From: Ilyonectria destructans
Taxonomy: Eukaryota > Ascomycota > Sordariomycetes > Hypocreales > Nectriaceae
Assembly (NCBI GenBank): GCA_020740775.1
Contig: JAHEWK010000052.1
Coordinates: 1-55,348, forward strand
DNA: 55,348 nucleotides
Reading direction: 5' to 3'
Position numbers and translations under genes: made by a program. Below, one piece after another: positions 44,707 through 55,221 of this stretch. Positions within the stretch are counted from its first letter, which is position 1. Each line of letters begins with the position of its first letter. The notes below the pieces were generated by a model. That model saw nothing but the letters and a program-made list of their open reading frames with translations. It searched no databases and was not told the DNA's origin.

Positions 44707-47471
44707 GAATTTGCTATTCTAAGCTATCTTGCTAGTCTGTTTTACCCTAGTTATAAAGAAATTACATACAGTTTTACTAAAGGAAAGAGAGTAAAGAGAT
44801 AGAACAAAAATAGAGAAGCTAGAAAAGAGGTAAAGAGAGAGGAGAAATAGAAGGAAAAGATAGATAGGGAAATAAGGAAAAGAGAATAAAGAGAGAGAAA
44901 GAAAGAGATAGAAAAATAGATAGATAGTCAGAGAGAGAAGAAGATAAAAGAGAGAGAAAAAGAGGAAAAGAGAGAAAAGAAGAGAAAAAGAGAGAAAAAG
45001 AGAGAAAAAGAGAGAGAAGGAGATAGGAAAAGAAGGAAAAGAGGCTATTAGTTATTTGCTGGTGTAGCTCGTCTCCAAGTCCTAGAGGCATAGGTACTTA
45101 ACTCTAGGCCTGTTCTTGGGCTGCTAGCAGCAATAGAAGCTGCTGAGTTTGCTCTGAACTTAGCCAACGTCAAGCTGATAGAGGTATCCAGCCAGCTAGC
45201 TGCAGTAGGTCCTAGCAGGCTCTGCAGCTGCTTGTACGTCTTGGCTGTTTCCTTTTCTATCAATCCTCCTGCTGAGAAGATTAAGGGATGGAAAAAGAGG
45301 CCTAGAGATAAGTATTTCCTTCTCTTATCTGCTGCTGCCTCTGCTAGCATTTAATAGGGGTCCTCCTTAGCTGACCTAGCATTAATAGCTACTATTTTTA
45401 CATTGTAGAAATAGCAGCTATTTCCTAGCTTAATAGAAAAATCGGCTCTCTTTTCTGCTGAGGGGCTAATAAGAAGTTCAGCTTCCACTTCTAAGTCTGC
45501 CCGACTAGAGAGGGTGTTTATAAAGACACGGGAGATTTAGTTATGGCGTAAGATCTATCTTCTTTTAGCAGCTTTATAGGTATCCTCATAACCTAGGCTG
45601 GTCTCTAAGCCACAGTAGCTGCAGAGAGATCCTTAGGTCTTAATTGGAAGGAGAAGTTGGCTTCTAATAGCTTCAGTTACCTTAGAGTCAGCTAAGGTGT
45701 GTTATTTTTAAATGGGTATAACTCTGAGCTACTTTCTGCTGAGGTAGTTAGTATTTTCCAGGAGGGCTTTCTTAGCTGGCTCTTCCAGTTCCTCTATCAG
45801 CCTTTCCGCTCTAGCCTTAGTATCTTGGGCTAGGACTTCTTGAGCTGTTAGAGGGGGTCTTTCTCTAGCTTCTCTAGGTTGCTGAGGGGAAGGACTAGAG
45901 AGGTTGGAGCTGGTTAGGCTAGGGGCTGGTCTGATCTGGTTGAGGATGTTCTGGGCTGCCTCCTTAGCTGCCTTATATATCCCTTGGGCTAGGTCTTGGT
46001 GTATAGGGATTCCAAGGCCTCCCTGTCTTGCTGGAAGAGCAATTAAGTCCTTTCTCAAGACAGATAGCTGATCTGCTGGCCCTCTTGCTATTATATATTG
46101 CAGGGCTTTATAGATAGCTAAGTCTGCTCTTTTCCAGATCTCTCCCAGTCCTACAGGCTGCAGCTGACAAAGGAGGTGTCTGAGGAGGAGATGGATACTG
46201 CCTTTCAGCAGTAGCAGAGCATGCTATTTAGGTAGGCTTCTTAGAGAGTCTAGAATCTCTTCTAATCGGCCTACCTTTACAGCTAGAAAAGCTCTTTTGG
46301 ATTTCCTAGGGCCGATAAAGGCATCTAGAGCCTTTAGCCCTTCTTTCTGCACTGCCTGCATCTTCAGCTCTTTACTCTTTCTGACGTTTAGAGTAAGAGG
46401 GGACTTTAAGAAGGTTTGGGTAGCTGCTGCTAGCCCACTGGACTGATCCTTATTCAGGATGAAGATGTCGTCCAGATAGGCTATAATAACAGCTAGAGGG
46501 AGACTGGCAATAAGCTGCTCAAGAGTAGGTCTTATTACTAGAGAGAAAAAGAGGGGGCCTAGGGGGTCTCCTTGCCTGACTCCACTAGTAGAAGCTAGAA
46601 TAGCTCCTTCTGAGGTCACCAGTAGAGAGGGCTTATTATAGGCCCAGCTTGCTGCCTTATAGAAGGTAGGAGTATAGTTTCCTATAGCAGCTGCTATACT
46701 AGGTCTTTCTATTGAGTTAAAGGCATTAGCTAGGTCAAGAGAGGTAATAGACTCATATTTCTCTAAGCCTAAAATAGCCTCTTTAAGCAGGAAGATAGCT
46801 GGTTCTACCCCTCCTGGAGACCCAACTCCTAGCTGGTTAGGCAATAGCATCTCTTTTCGAAAATGAGAGGTCAGAATTGCCTTCATAGCTAGCCGATAGA
46901 TCATATCGCCTACAGCTATAGGGCGAATTCCTCCTTCTGGCTTAGCAAAGCTAATTAGCTTAGCAGCACAAAGAAGGTTCGACCCTGGAGCTGTTCCTTG
47001 TCTGATCATATCAGTCAGTAGTCTCAGGAAGCTGACTACTGAAGATTCCCTAGCTGCTAGGTCTAGCAGAGGTTGGGTCCAGCCAGAAAGTCCTGGAGCC
47101 TTTTCCTTATCGATAGAGGTCAGGGCTTTTAGGATGCCTTCACTTATAATAGCTTGACCAGCTGCAGGGCTTGCTCCTCGAAATGGGTTCCTAGAGCCTA
47201 TAGGGTATTTCTCCCTTAGTAGAGCTCTATTTTCCTCATTATCTGGGGCTAGAGGAATTAGGTTATAGAGGGCTTTAGCTGCTCGGCCTATATAGCCCTT
47301 CTCTACTAAGGCTGTTGCCTTTTCGATAGGGGTTTTTGTCTCGATAGGCTGGTTGAGCTGCTGGGAGTCTTCTGGAGGAGGGGGCTTTGCCTTAGGGTAT
47401 GCCTTTAAGATGGAGACAACCAATCCCTTTTCATATCCTATACCTAGGCATCTAGGAAGGATTAGAAAGTC
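44707..47471 (-). mobile_element. Telomere-joined non-LTR retroelement, copy 1 (5'-truncated)
   Basis: The sense strand is minus. The 3' end abuts the telomeric tract at 44685-44706; the 5' end is cut inside the ORF at about 47471 and runs directly into TTAGGG repeats. It shares with copy 2 the RT ORF, the C-terminal domain and a pyrimidine-rich 3' UTR (purine-rich on plus, about 44770-45040). It has no LTRs. Joining to telomeric repeats at the 3' end is expected if it inserts by target-primed reverse transcription at chromosome ends, as MoTeR elements of Magnaporthe do. That relationship is inferred from structure. Confidence 0.75.
45048..47471 (-). pseudogene. RT plus restriction-like endonuclease ORF, copy 1, 5' truncated
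   Basis: One minus-strand frame spans the element, interrupted by stops near 46224, 45729, 45690, 45360-45560 and elsewhere. RT motifs are KAPGLSGW, GGIRPIAVGDMIYRL, LDLANAFNSI, SGVRQGDPLGP and YLDDIFIL (catalytic YLDD kept). The C-terminal part has CSYCGLETSLGYEDTY, a zinc knuckle whose last two ligands have become Tyr. It is followed by RADFSIKLG...YNVKIVAIN, which fits a PD-(D/E)xK restriction-like endonuclease of the CRE/R2 class. It then ends with a conserved tail (LIFSAGGLIEKET...). The N-terminal zinc fingers seen in copy 2 are missing through truncation. Confidence 0.75.
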
Positions 47472-47498
47472 TTAGGGTTAGGGTTTAAGTTGGGGTTT
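47472..47498 (+). repeat. Interstitial telomeric tract between the two elements
   Basis: TTAGGGTTAGGGTTTAAG then TTGGGGTTT: two perfect TTAGGG units and decayed ones, oriented like the terminal telomere. It is at once the 5' truncation point of copy 1 and the 3' junction of copy 2. Confidence 0.8.
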
Positions 47499-50400
47499 AT
47501 TTATCTATCTTCTAGCTAATTTGCCCTATTATTTTCTAAAGAAAGAGAGAAAGAGAGAAGGAAAGAGAGAGAGAGGAAAAGAGAGAAAAAGAAATAAAGA
47601 AAAGAGAAAAGAAAAAGTAAGAAAAAATAAAAAAAAAGAAAGAAATAGAGAGAAAGAAAAGAAAAAAAGAAAAGAAGAAGGAAGAAAGAGAGATAAGAAA
47701 GAAATAGAGAAAAGAGAGGAAAAAGAAAAAGAAAAAGAGGGGAAAGAAAGCTTAATTAGTAGCTATAGAGCTAGTAGGCTAAGAAGGAATAGGGGAGAGG
47801 TTGCTAATAAAGGCAGCTTTTCTCTGTCTAAATCCGCTGGTCTCTAGCTTTCTAGCTGGTCTAGCTACAATAGAAGCTGCCGACTGAGCCCTAGTCTTAC
47901 TAAGAATTAAACCTATAGTAGTATCTAGATGGGCAGAGCCTATAGGGCTTAGTAGGCCTTATAGGGCTTTATAAGCTTTAGCAGAGTCTTTTTCTAGCAG
48001 GCCGCCAGCTGAGAAGATTAGGGGTTGGAAATAGGGGCCTAGGGAGGTATATTTCGCCCGTTTCTTTATAGCTACCTTAGCTAAAGTCTCCCAGGCTTCC
48101 TGATAGGCTGATTCTATATTAATAGCTACTACTTAGATATCGTAGTAGGTACGGCAGCCTCCTAGAAGGATAGAGAAATCAGCTCTCAGGCTAGCATTAG
48201 GATCCACAGCAGGCTCGAGCTCCAATTCCAGGTCAGAAATACAAGATAGGGCATTTTTAAAGGCATATTTGATCTGGTTATAGCGCTGAATCCACCTTCT
48301 GGCGGCCTTCCTGCAGGTATCTTCGTGATTGATATCTGTAAGGTCTCCGCAGTAGCTGCAGGGGGTGTTGGGGGTTCTAGTAGGCAAAAGCAGCCTATTT
48401 CGAAGGGCCTCGACAGCTATAGGGTCCGGCAAATTGAAGGGTTTTTGCGTAGGCAGGACCTGTAGCTATTTTCGGCCGAGATAGCTACTATTTTCCAGCA
48501 GGGTCTGCTGGAAGCTAGGGGCTAGGGCCTGTAGCTCTTGCAGTCGTCTAGTTCCATCGATGACTAGGACTTCTTGAGCTGTAGGGGTTTTAGGGGCTGT
48601 AGCTGCTGTAGCTGCTGTAGCTGCTGTAGCTAGGGTAGGCTGCAGGCTGTAGGAAAAGGCCGGGTTGATCTTCCTGATTTGCTGGAGGGCGGCATCTCTA
48701 GCGGCGAGGTAGATGTCTTTAGCGATATCCTGGTGGATTGGGATTTCTAGGCCTCCAACTCTAGCTGGAATAGCTATAAGGTTGGGGTCTAGGGTCGGAA
48801 GGGGGTCTCTTTTGCTTCTAGCTGCTAGGTGTTATAAGGCTAAGTAAATAGCCTTATCTGCTTCTCCCTATAGTATAGCTAGGCCCCTAGAGTCTAGCTG
48901 TCTGAGTAGGTATTGTAGCAGGAGGTGGATACTGCCTCTTAGCAGTAGGATAGCCTGTTGCTTAGGAAGGTTCTTTAGATCCTGAACAGTTTGATCTAGA
49001 AGGCTGATTTTCCTAGTGAGAAAGTCTTTTCTAGCTGCTAGGGGTCCTATAAAGGTTCCCAAGATAGCTAGGCCTGACTTTTAAAGGTCTTCCAGGCTTA
49101 TTTCCTTACTCTTCCTAGCGTTTAGGGTAAGAGGGGAGTTCTGAAAGACTTCCTCTGCTGCTGTAAGGCTGCTGGAGGTACTGAGGCTCTTTTTGCTTAA
49201 GATGAAGATATTATCTAGGTAAGCTACTAAGGTGGCCTTGGGCAGCTGCTTCATTAGGGCCTCTAGGGTAGGCCTTACAGCAAGGGAAAAGAGGAAGGGC
49301 CCGAGGGGGTCGCCCTGTCTGACCCCTTGTGCAGAGGCTAGTATAGCGCCCTTTGAGGTAATAAGGATAGAGGGGCTATTGTAAGCCCATCTTGCTGCTC
49401 TGTAGAAGCTAGGGGCATAGCTAGATGTAGCTGCTGCTATACTAGCTCGGTCCATATCGTTAAAGGCGTTACGGAAGTCTAGGGTAGCTAGGGCTTTATA
49501 GTTGCCCTTATTTTCCCCAGAAATAGCCTCTTTAAGTATAAAGATAGCTGGTTCGACTCCTCCTGGGCTCTGGACTCCCAGCTGATTAGGGAGGAGTATA
49601 GATGGTCGAAAATGGGTAGTAAGGATTGCCTTCATAGCTAGCCTGTAGACCATATCGCCTATAGCTATAGGGCGGATTCCTCCGTCTTCCTTTTCCAGGC
49701 CTATCAGCCTAGAAGCGCAGAGTAGGTCAGATCCTGGAGCTGTTCCCTGCCGGATCATATCCGTCAGTAGCCTTAGAAAGGCTAGGATCTGATTTTCCCT
49801 GCAGGCTAGGTCCAGTAGGGGCATTGTCCAGCCGGAGAGGCCTGGGGCCTTTTTCTTGTGGATGGATTTGAGGGCTTTCTGGATAGCTTCCACTTCTATC
49901 GACTGGCCTGGGCTTGGTCTAGCTCCCTTAAAGGGGTCCTTGGGACCTATAGGGTGTTTTTCCCTAAATAGGTCCCTAGTTTCCTTATTATTGGGGGCTA
50001 AGGGGGCTGACTCATAGATAGCTCGAGCAGCTCTTCCAATAAAGCCCTTTTCTAGCCACCTAGTTGCCTATTCGATTGGGCTTTTTTGGCTGTTGCTAGG
50101 AAGGTCGGGCTTTTCCTGGGTAAAGCTGCTGGGGATGGGGGGGCAGACCCTAGGGTAGGCGTTAAGGGTGGGGACGATTTTTCCCTGTTCGAATGCTATA
50201 CCTAGGATCCTAGGGAGGAGGAGGAAATCAAGGAGGGTTTTTTCCCTAGGCTTGCTAAGGAAATCCTCTGCTATCCGTCTGGCTGCGCTTGTGAAAGCAG
50301 CGGCCTGCCTTGCGTGGAGCCTTTTCTCTGGGATTGAGACCTGGGAATAAGCAACTAGCTTCTGGACCCCTTCCTTTTCTAGGATAGGTCTTACAGCTAG

Positions 50401-51300
50401 GTTATGCTTTTCCTTTAGGCTGGTCTCTTCCTGAAGAAGCTGTTCCTGAAGGAGGTCTTCTACAGTAGCATCTTCTGCTGTAGGGCTTAGCAGAGGGCTA
50501 GCAGCCGGACTAGCAGCCGGACTGACAGCTGGACTAGCAGCTAGACTAGCAGCTGGACTAGCAGCCAGGCTAGCAGCTGGGGAGCTGGTTGCCATTAGAT
50601 CTTCCATCTCCCTTTCTCTTATTTCCCTAGCTTTCTGAAGTAGGTTGCTAAGGGAAGGAAGAGAGGTTGGTGAGGAAGAGAGAGATCTAGGCCGCTGGCT
50701 TGGGGTCTGGGGGTGGCTAGGGCTGTGGGGGCGGCTAGGGGTCTTGGGGCTGCTGGGGCTAGAGCTGCTGGAATAGGCTCTGGGTCTTGTTGCTGGCCGG
50801 GTCTCTGCTAGAGGGCTTGTGGCTATGCGTTTCCTAGCTGGCTGTGTGCTAGGGTAGGCTAGTCCTCTGAGGCCTCGAGTCGGCATTTGGGGGAGGGGTT
50901 GGCGGGTATTTGGCTGAGAGAAGGAGAGTAGGGTTGGTAAGCGGGCAGCCTGTTGGCCGGGCTGTTAGCTGGGCTGCTGGCTGGGCTGTTGGCTGGGCTG
51001 TTGGCTGAGCTGCTGGCTGGGCTGCTGGCTAGGCTGCTGGTTAGGCTGCTGATTTCATAGCCTAGGGAAAGTTAAGATATTGGAAGATCCAGCTATTCCA
51101 TAGACCTTAGCTTGATGTATTTTCACCCTATGAGTGCCTCTGCAAGCTGTATAGCAGGTTGGGCAGCTTATAAGGTTAAAAGGCTAAAGCTGGAGGTTGG
51201 AATAGGTATCTTGGGGGTGTTTTTTCCGTATATAGTCTAGTATATCTGTATAGGTGTTTCCACAGGAAGGGCAGATATCTAAGGCCATAGCTAGCTAGCT
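47499..51300 (-). mobile_element. Telomere-joined non-LTR retroelement, copy 2 (near full length)
   Basis: The sense strand is minus, in the same head-to-tail orientation as copy 1. It has a 3' pyrimidine-rich UTR (about 47530-47750), one long ORF to ATG 51288, and an uncertain 5' end that may extend into the repeat tracts to about 52020. The two copies are clearly related but diverged along their length, so they are old or separate insertions, not a recent duplication. Confidence 0.72.
47800..51288 (-). pseudogene. Non-LTR retroelement ORF: zinc fingers, RT, endonuclease (copy 2)
   Basis: The open segments starting at 51288, 50886, 49893, 49062 and 48432 are all in one frame of about 1,150 codons, broken only by stops (for example near 51184, 50066, 49081, 48868, 48133). 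N terminus: CPSCGNTYTDILDYIRKKH and CPTCYTACRGTHRVKIH, zinc fingers of the kind that bind target DNA in R2/CRE elements. Then come a Gln-Pro-Ser repeat (QPSQ, about 50945-51050), a Ser/Pro-rich linker, and RT with KAPGLSGW, QGDPLGP and YLDNIFIL, where a catalytic Asp has become Asn. A C-terminal knuckle CSYCGDLTDINHEDTC is intact, and then RADFSILLGG...YYDI. With stops and YLDN this copy is dead. Confidence 0.75.
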
Positions 51301-51640
51301 AGGCCTTAGAGTAGAGGGGAAGAGGAAAGGGATAGAGGGGAAGGGGAAAAGGGGATAACCTTAAGGAAGGAATAGAGGGGAAGGGATAGAGAGAGAAGAG
51401 ATAGAGAGGGAAGAAATAGAGGGAAGAAATAGAGGGAAGAAATAGAGGGAAGAAATAGAGGGAAGCCCTAAAGGGAAGAAATAAAGAGAGAAGAAATAGA
51501 GAGGGAAATAGAGGGAAGGGATAAAGAGAAAAGAGATAGAGAGGGAAGGGATAGAGAGGAAGGGGATAGAGGGAAGGGATAGAGAGAAAAGGGATAGAGG
51601 GATAGAGAGAGAAGAAATAAAGAGGGAAAAAAGGATATTA
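51301..51640 (+). repeat. Purine-rich short tandem repeats
   Basis: Imperfect units such as GGAAGAAATAGAG (perfectly repeated several times at 51409-51465) and GGGATAGAGAG fill the interval. It lies at the presumed 5' end of copy 2. No gene. Confidence 0.8.
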
Positions 51641-52020
51641 TATTTACTTTCTTATCTTTTTCTCTTTTTCTTTCTTACTTTATTTCTAACTTAACCCCCC
51701 ACTCTATCCCTTTCTTTTTCTTTCTTTATCTTTTTCTTTTTCTTTTTCCAACTTAACCCCCCATTCTATCCCCCACTCTATCCCTCTCTTTTTCTTTTTT
51801 TTTCCTTATCTCTTTCTATTTCTTTTTCCAATCTAACCCCCCACCCTATACCTTAACCCTAAGAAAAAGTAGCTCTCATCCTAACCCTCACCCTAACCCC
51901 CACCCTAAGCCTTAACCCTAAGAAAAAGTAGCTCTTATTCTATCCCTCACCCTATCCCTCACCCTATCCTCTACTCTATCCCCCACCCTAAGCCTAAAAA
52001 AAGCAAAATACCATCAAACC
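51641..52020 (+). repeat. Degenerate CCCTAA-type tract, inverted to the telomere
   Basis: Pyrimidine-rich sequence with many CCCTAACC, CCCTAAGCC, CCCTATCC and CCCCAC words (best at 51870-51925). It reads as decayed telomere repeats in the orientation opposite to the terminal TTAGGG array. AAGAAAAAGTAGCTCT occurs twice (about 51861 and 51919), showing a larger repeat unit of about 58 bp. Confidence 0.65.
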
Positions 52021-52067
52021 CTATCCCTAAAAATTCTTTCATATAGAGAAACACTTTTTTTCTAATT

Positions 52068-52147
52068 AGAGGCCTTCGGCTAAAATTGGTTAGGCCTACG
52101 GCCTGAGATTGGTTAGGCCTCCGGCCTGAGATTGAGGGTTAGGGTGA
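52068..52147 (+). repeat. 23-bp tandem repeat next to a TTAGGG remnant
   Basis: Two full units GGTTAGGCCTNCGGCCTGAGATT and one partial, diverged unit before them, followed by GAGGGTTAGGGTGACC. The units contain a GGCC-centred palindrome. Confidence 0.7.
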
Positions 52148-53480
52148 CCTGTTGGGTTAGATTAGAGGTGGGATTTAGGTTCGGGTTGAGAGGTGTATTC
52201 AAGTGGCTGGTGGGGACTTAGTTGTTTTTAAAAGAGGGTTCAGATATAGGGATAAAAATGCGTAGTAAATCAACCGCAGCGATGCACACAATATAAAATA
52301 GACCATTCAATAGCGCAAGACTATATATACAAGATACAGAGTAGCTGATTATTTTTACCTTCCTTCTTCTGTGTGCATCCTGTGTAGAAGGGCGAAAATG
52401 GAGGAGATAAATAAAGGTCAGCATTATCAGAGCTGCAGACATAGGAGACATATATTCTGGTCAATAGAACAGGGGTAGTGGAGAGCGTAGCCAATAAGAT
52501 CTATTATAAACTGGACGCTGCATATAGGCGCAGGGGTATTGGCCAATAGTATCAATTATAAACCGGTCGCTGCATATAAAAAGCAACGACATCTATTCAC
52601 TATATTGCTACATATAAAACAGGCCAATATAGAGGTTATTAATCTGGCCGATAATACTGTATAGCATTTATTAACTAATATTATATATTTTATTACAGTC
52701 GGTGCATATAGGCTGACTAATAATATCAATTATAAACCGGTCGCTGTATATTGGACGCTATACAGGCTATATAGGAACCCCTCCCCCTCTGTTTCTGCTG
52801 CCTCCTCTATTGCTTGCTCTCTTCATTTTTATCTATATTAGCTATATCTGTAGAATGGAGGGTAGCAGGGGCTGCTTATCTCAAATGGTCTTCTAGGCTA
52901 TAACAGCCTCTTTCATTATATATAGAGAAAAGGATGAGAAAAAAGCAAAAAGAGTAATTAGAAATCAACAAGAAAGTAAATAAATACAGCAAGATAAATA
53001 ATACACCAGTTTAGTTCAATATCCTTCTTTTTATATTAGATTGCATTTCCATCCTTATATTATTTTCTTAACTAAGACTATTCTTTATTATATATATCTA
53101 CTTTATTAATATAGGCCGCCGTATAGTAGCTCTCTCTACTACCCAGAAGGTAGCCTAAAAGCGGGAACAGAGTAGATAACATCGACAATAGACTATAGAA
53201 GAACAAAACAGAGCTAATACCATTCACCTATAAAATACCTCTTCTACTGCCACCACATAATTAAGACGTTAAAGTCCCAGGCTTAATCATTCCCCAGATC
53301 TACTTCTATTATAACCACTAACGGCCTTAGTAGGCTATAGGCAGGAAAGTGAGCATGCCCAGACTGCAGCTACAATAGGTCCAGTAGAGTCAAGGCATTA
53401 AAGCCCCCGGCATATAGCTGCATCAGCAGCAGCAGAGGCACAGACGGCGTTACCACCTATTGCGCAGCAGGATAAGGAGG
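52148..53480. other. Subtelomeric non-coding DNA with short dispersed repeats
   Basis: A motif TATCAATTATAAACCGGTCGCTG recurs at about 52545 and 52727, and as a changed copy at about 52505, near GCATATA words. No credible ORF; the 77-codon minus frame at 52218-52451 has no recognised features. Confidence 0.45.
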
Positions 53481-53489
53481 ACTAAGAGT

Positions 53490-55220
53490 CTCTGTCAATT
53501 GCGCTCTCTGGTCTACGCCTACATAATGGCCCCACGTCCAGCAAGCTATCGTGCAGCCAGGACGATGTTGATCTGGACGAAGGTCCAATAAGCAAGAAGG
53601 GCCTACTCCGGAATCGAATTGACCCTAAGCAGGAAGTGCAGACAACGCCTTTATCGTCTTACTTGCCCTTCACCATTGGATCCTCTAACGCCTCTTCCAA
53701 CGCCTCGCCTATCGCCTCTCCCATCGCCTCTCCTATTTCTGCCTCCCACCCCTTATCTCCTGCCTCGCCGTCTTCTCCTTCTGCCTCTCCTTCTGCCTCT
53801 CCTTCTGCCTCAAGCCCCTTATCTCCCGTCTTCTTCTTATCCCATTCGTCAACTTAGTCCGGACTATTGGATCCTATAGACCTATCAAGTCTACCATTAT
53901 CCTCTACATCTCTATCATCTGTATGAGACGATCCAATTCTTGTTAGATTCCTCCAGGTAATTTAGAACCAGGAAATAGCAGGAGGTATTGACTTTCTTTA
54001 GGCCTAAGGCAGGGTGTATAACTAGGTATTTAAGACCTATTTCCGGAGTGAATATAACTGTAGTAAGAGTCCCCTAGCCATTATGTTTATTCTTATGTAT
54101 AGTCTGTAGAGTGAAAGTGAAATAAATACTGACAATATATAGCCTTACTTATACTATAGATGCATATAGATACAAGCTAGAACCAGAACAGATATACAGC
54201 CTGCAAAAGAGAACCCAGTTTCTCTAATGAATCCTGCCTCCCTTATCAGACGTATTCGGCGGCGGTAATAGAACCTTTAATCCTCGGATCTTATTCCCCT
54301 AATAGCAGAACCTGCTCTCTAACTAACTGTCTAAGCTGCTCTTCTTCCGTAAGATGCAGGCCAGCCTGCCCGACGAATCAGTCACCATTACAAGGCAGTA
54401 GGATATTAATAGTATCTAGCTTGGCGCAAAGGACCTGTTGGCTATCTAAAACCCCAGCGGCTTCTACTTTTTCTTTCTACCCCCCTATAAATACAATCTG
54501 AGTACCGACCAGATCATCCAACTGCACGGGCTTGACCTAGCCCACACACGGCACATCCATATCGGCTCCTTTACTACTGCCAGCACCCGCTTCTCTGTTC
54601 TTCTCTTTTTCCCTCGCACAGCAGCCGGCAGGAGGAAGATATCGGCTTCCTCTAATAGTCTTTCCCTTAACTGTCAGCGGGATCTCTATAATAATATTAT
54701 CATCCCGGCAGCATACAAGTCCGTCCCGGACTATACATAACAGGAGATTCCCAGTTCCTACGACCTAATCTATACTAAGTCTCACTTATACTAGGAAAAG
54801 CCTAGCATAGGCCGGTGGAGGGCTGAAGACAAAAGTTAAGTCTTCTACCTCAGCTATTATATCCCTCTAGAATGTCTTTTGGATTTCTAGGCCTCCATTA
54901 TGCAAAAGGCTAATAATGTAACTATTACCACTCGGCAAGATGAGGCCTTTCCTTATTTTGAGAACCCACACCTGCTCTTCCAATTCCATAACCTTAAGAA
55001 CATCTTTGCCCGGCCTAGCCTGCATGAAAGCATAAGCCTCTTTGGGGAAATCGTGCTGGCCGGCCTGGATCCCGCCCAGCTGGACATGCACTCGTGCTGG
55101 CTGGATATCGGAAACAGAGACTGGGTTCATCTGCCTCCTCCGCTTCCCCGCGCTGCCTCGACAGGGCCCGAGCGGGTATCCAGGGAGGAAGCTTGGACAC
55201 TGCTTTGGAAGAGCCAGTGC
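53490..55220 (+). pseudogene. Subtelomeric-family gene, RIP-type stops, cut by the telomere
   Basis: From about 54000 to 55220 one plus-strand frame is readable with TAG/TAA at Gln-like places. Blocks include LRPISGVNITVVRVP, GLDLAHTRHIHIGSFTTAST, LSLNCQRDLYNNIIIPAAYK, NPHLLFQFHNLKNIFARPSL and LDPAQLDMHSCWLDIGNRDW. An upstream Ser/Pro/Ala-rich stretch (about 53600-53860, NASPIASPIASP-like repeats) lies in another frame. The frame stops being a gene exactly where TTAGGG repeats begin, so the 3' part was lost. I do not know the function of this family; large proteins of this sort seem to recur at fungal chromosome ends. Confidence 0.55.
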
Positions 55221-55221
55221 C

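Noticed and set aside
44819..45091. A 90-codon Leu/Ser/Phe-rich ORF resembling membrane segments
   Set aside because: It is the same kind of low-complexity UTR read on the other strand in copy 1.
47521..47847. A 108-codon ORF rich in Lys/Arg/Glu
   Set aside because: It is the translation of the purine-rich 3' UTR of the non-LTR element (plus strand); low complexity, no real protein features.
51409..51465. Short regular repeats suggesting a CRISPR array
   Set aside because: Units are contiguous with no unique spacers, and the genome is fungal.
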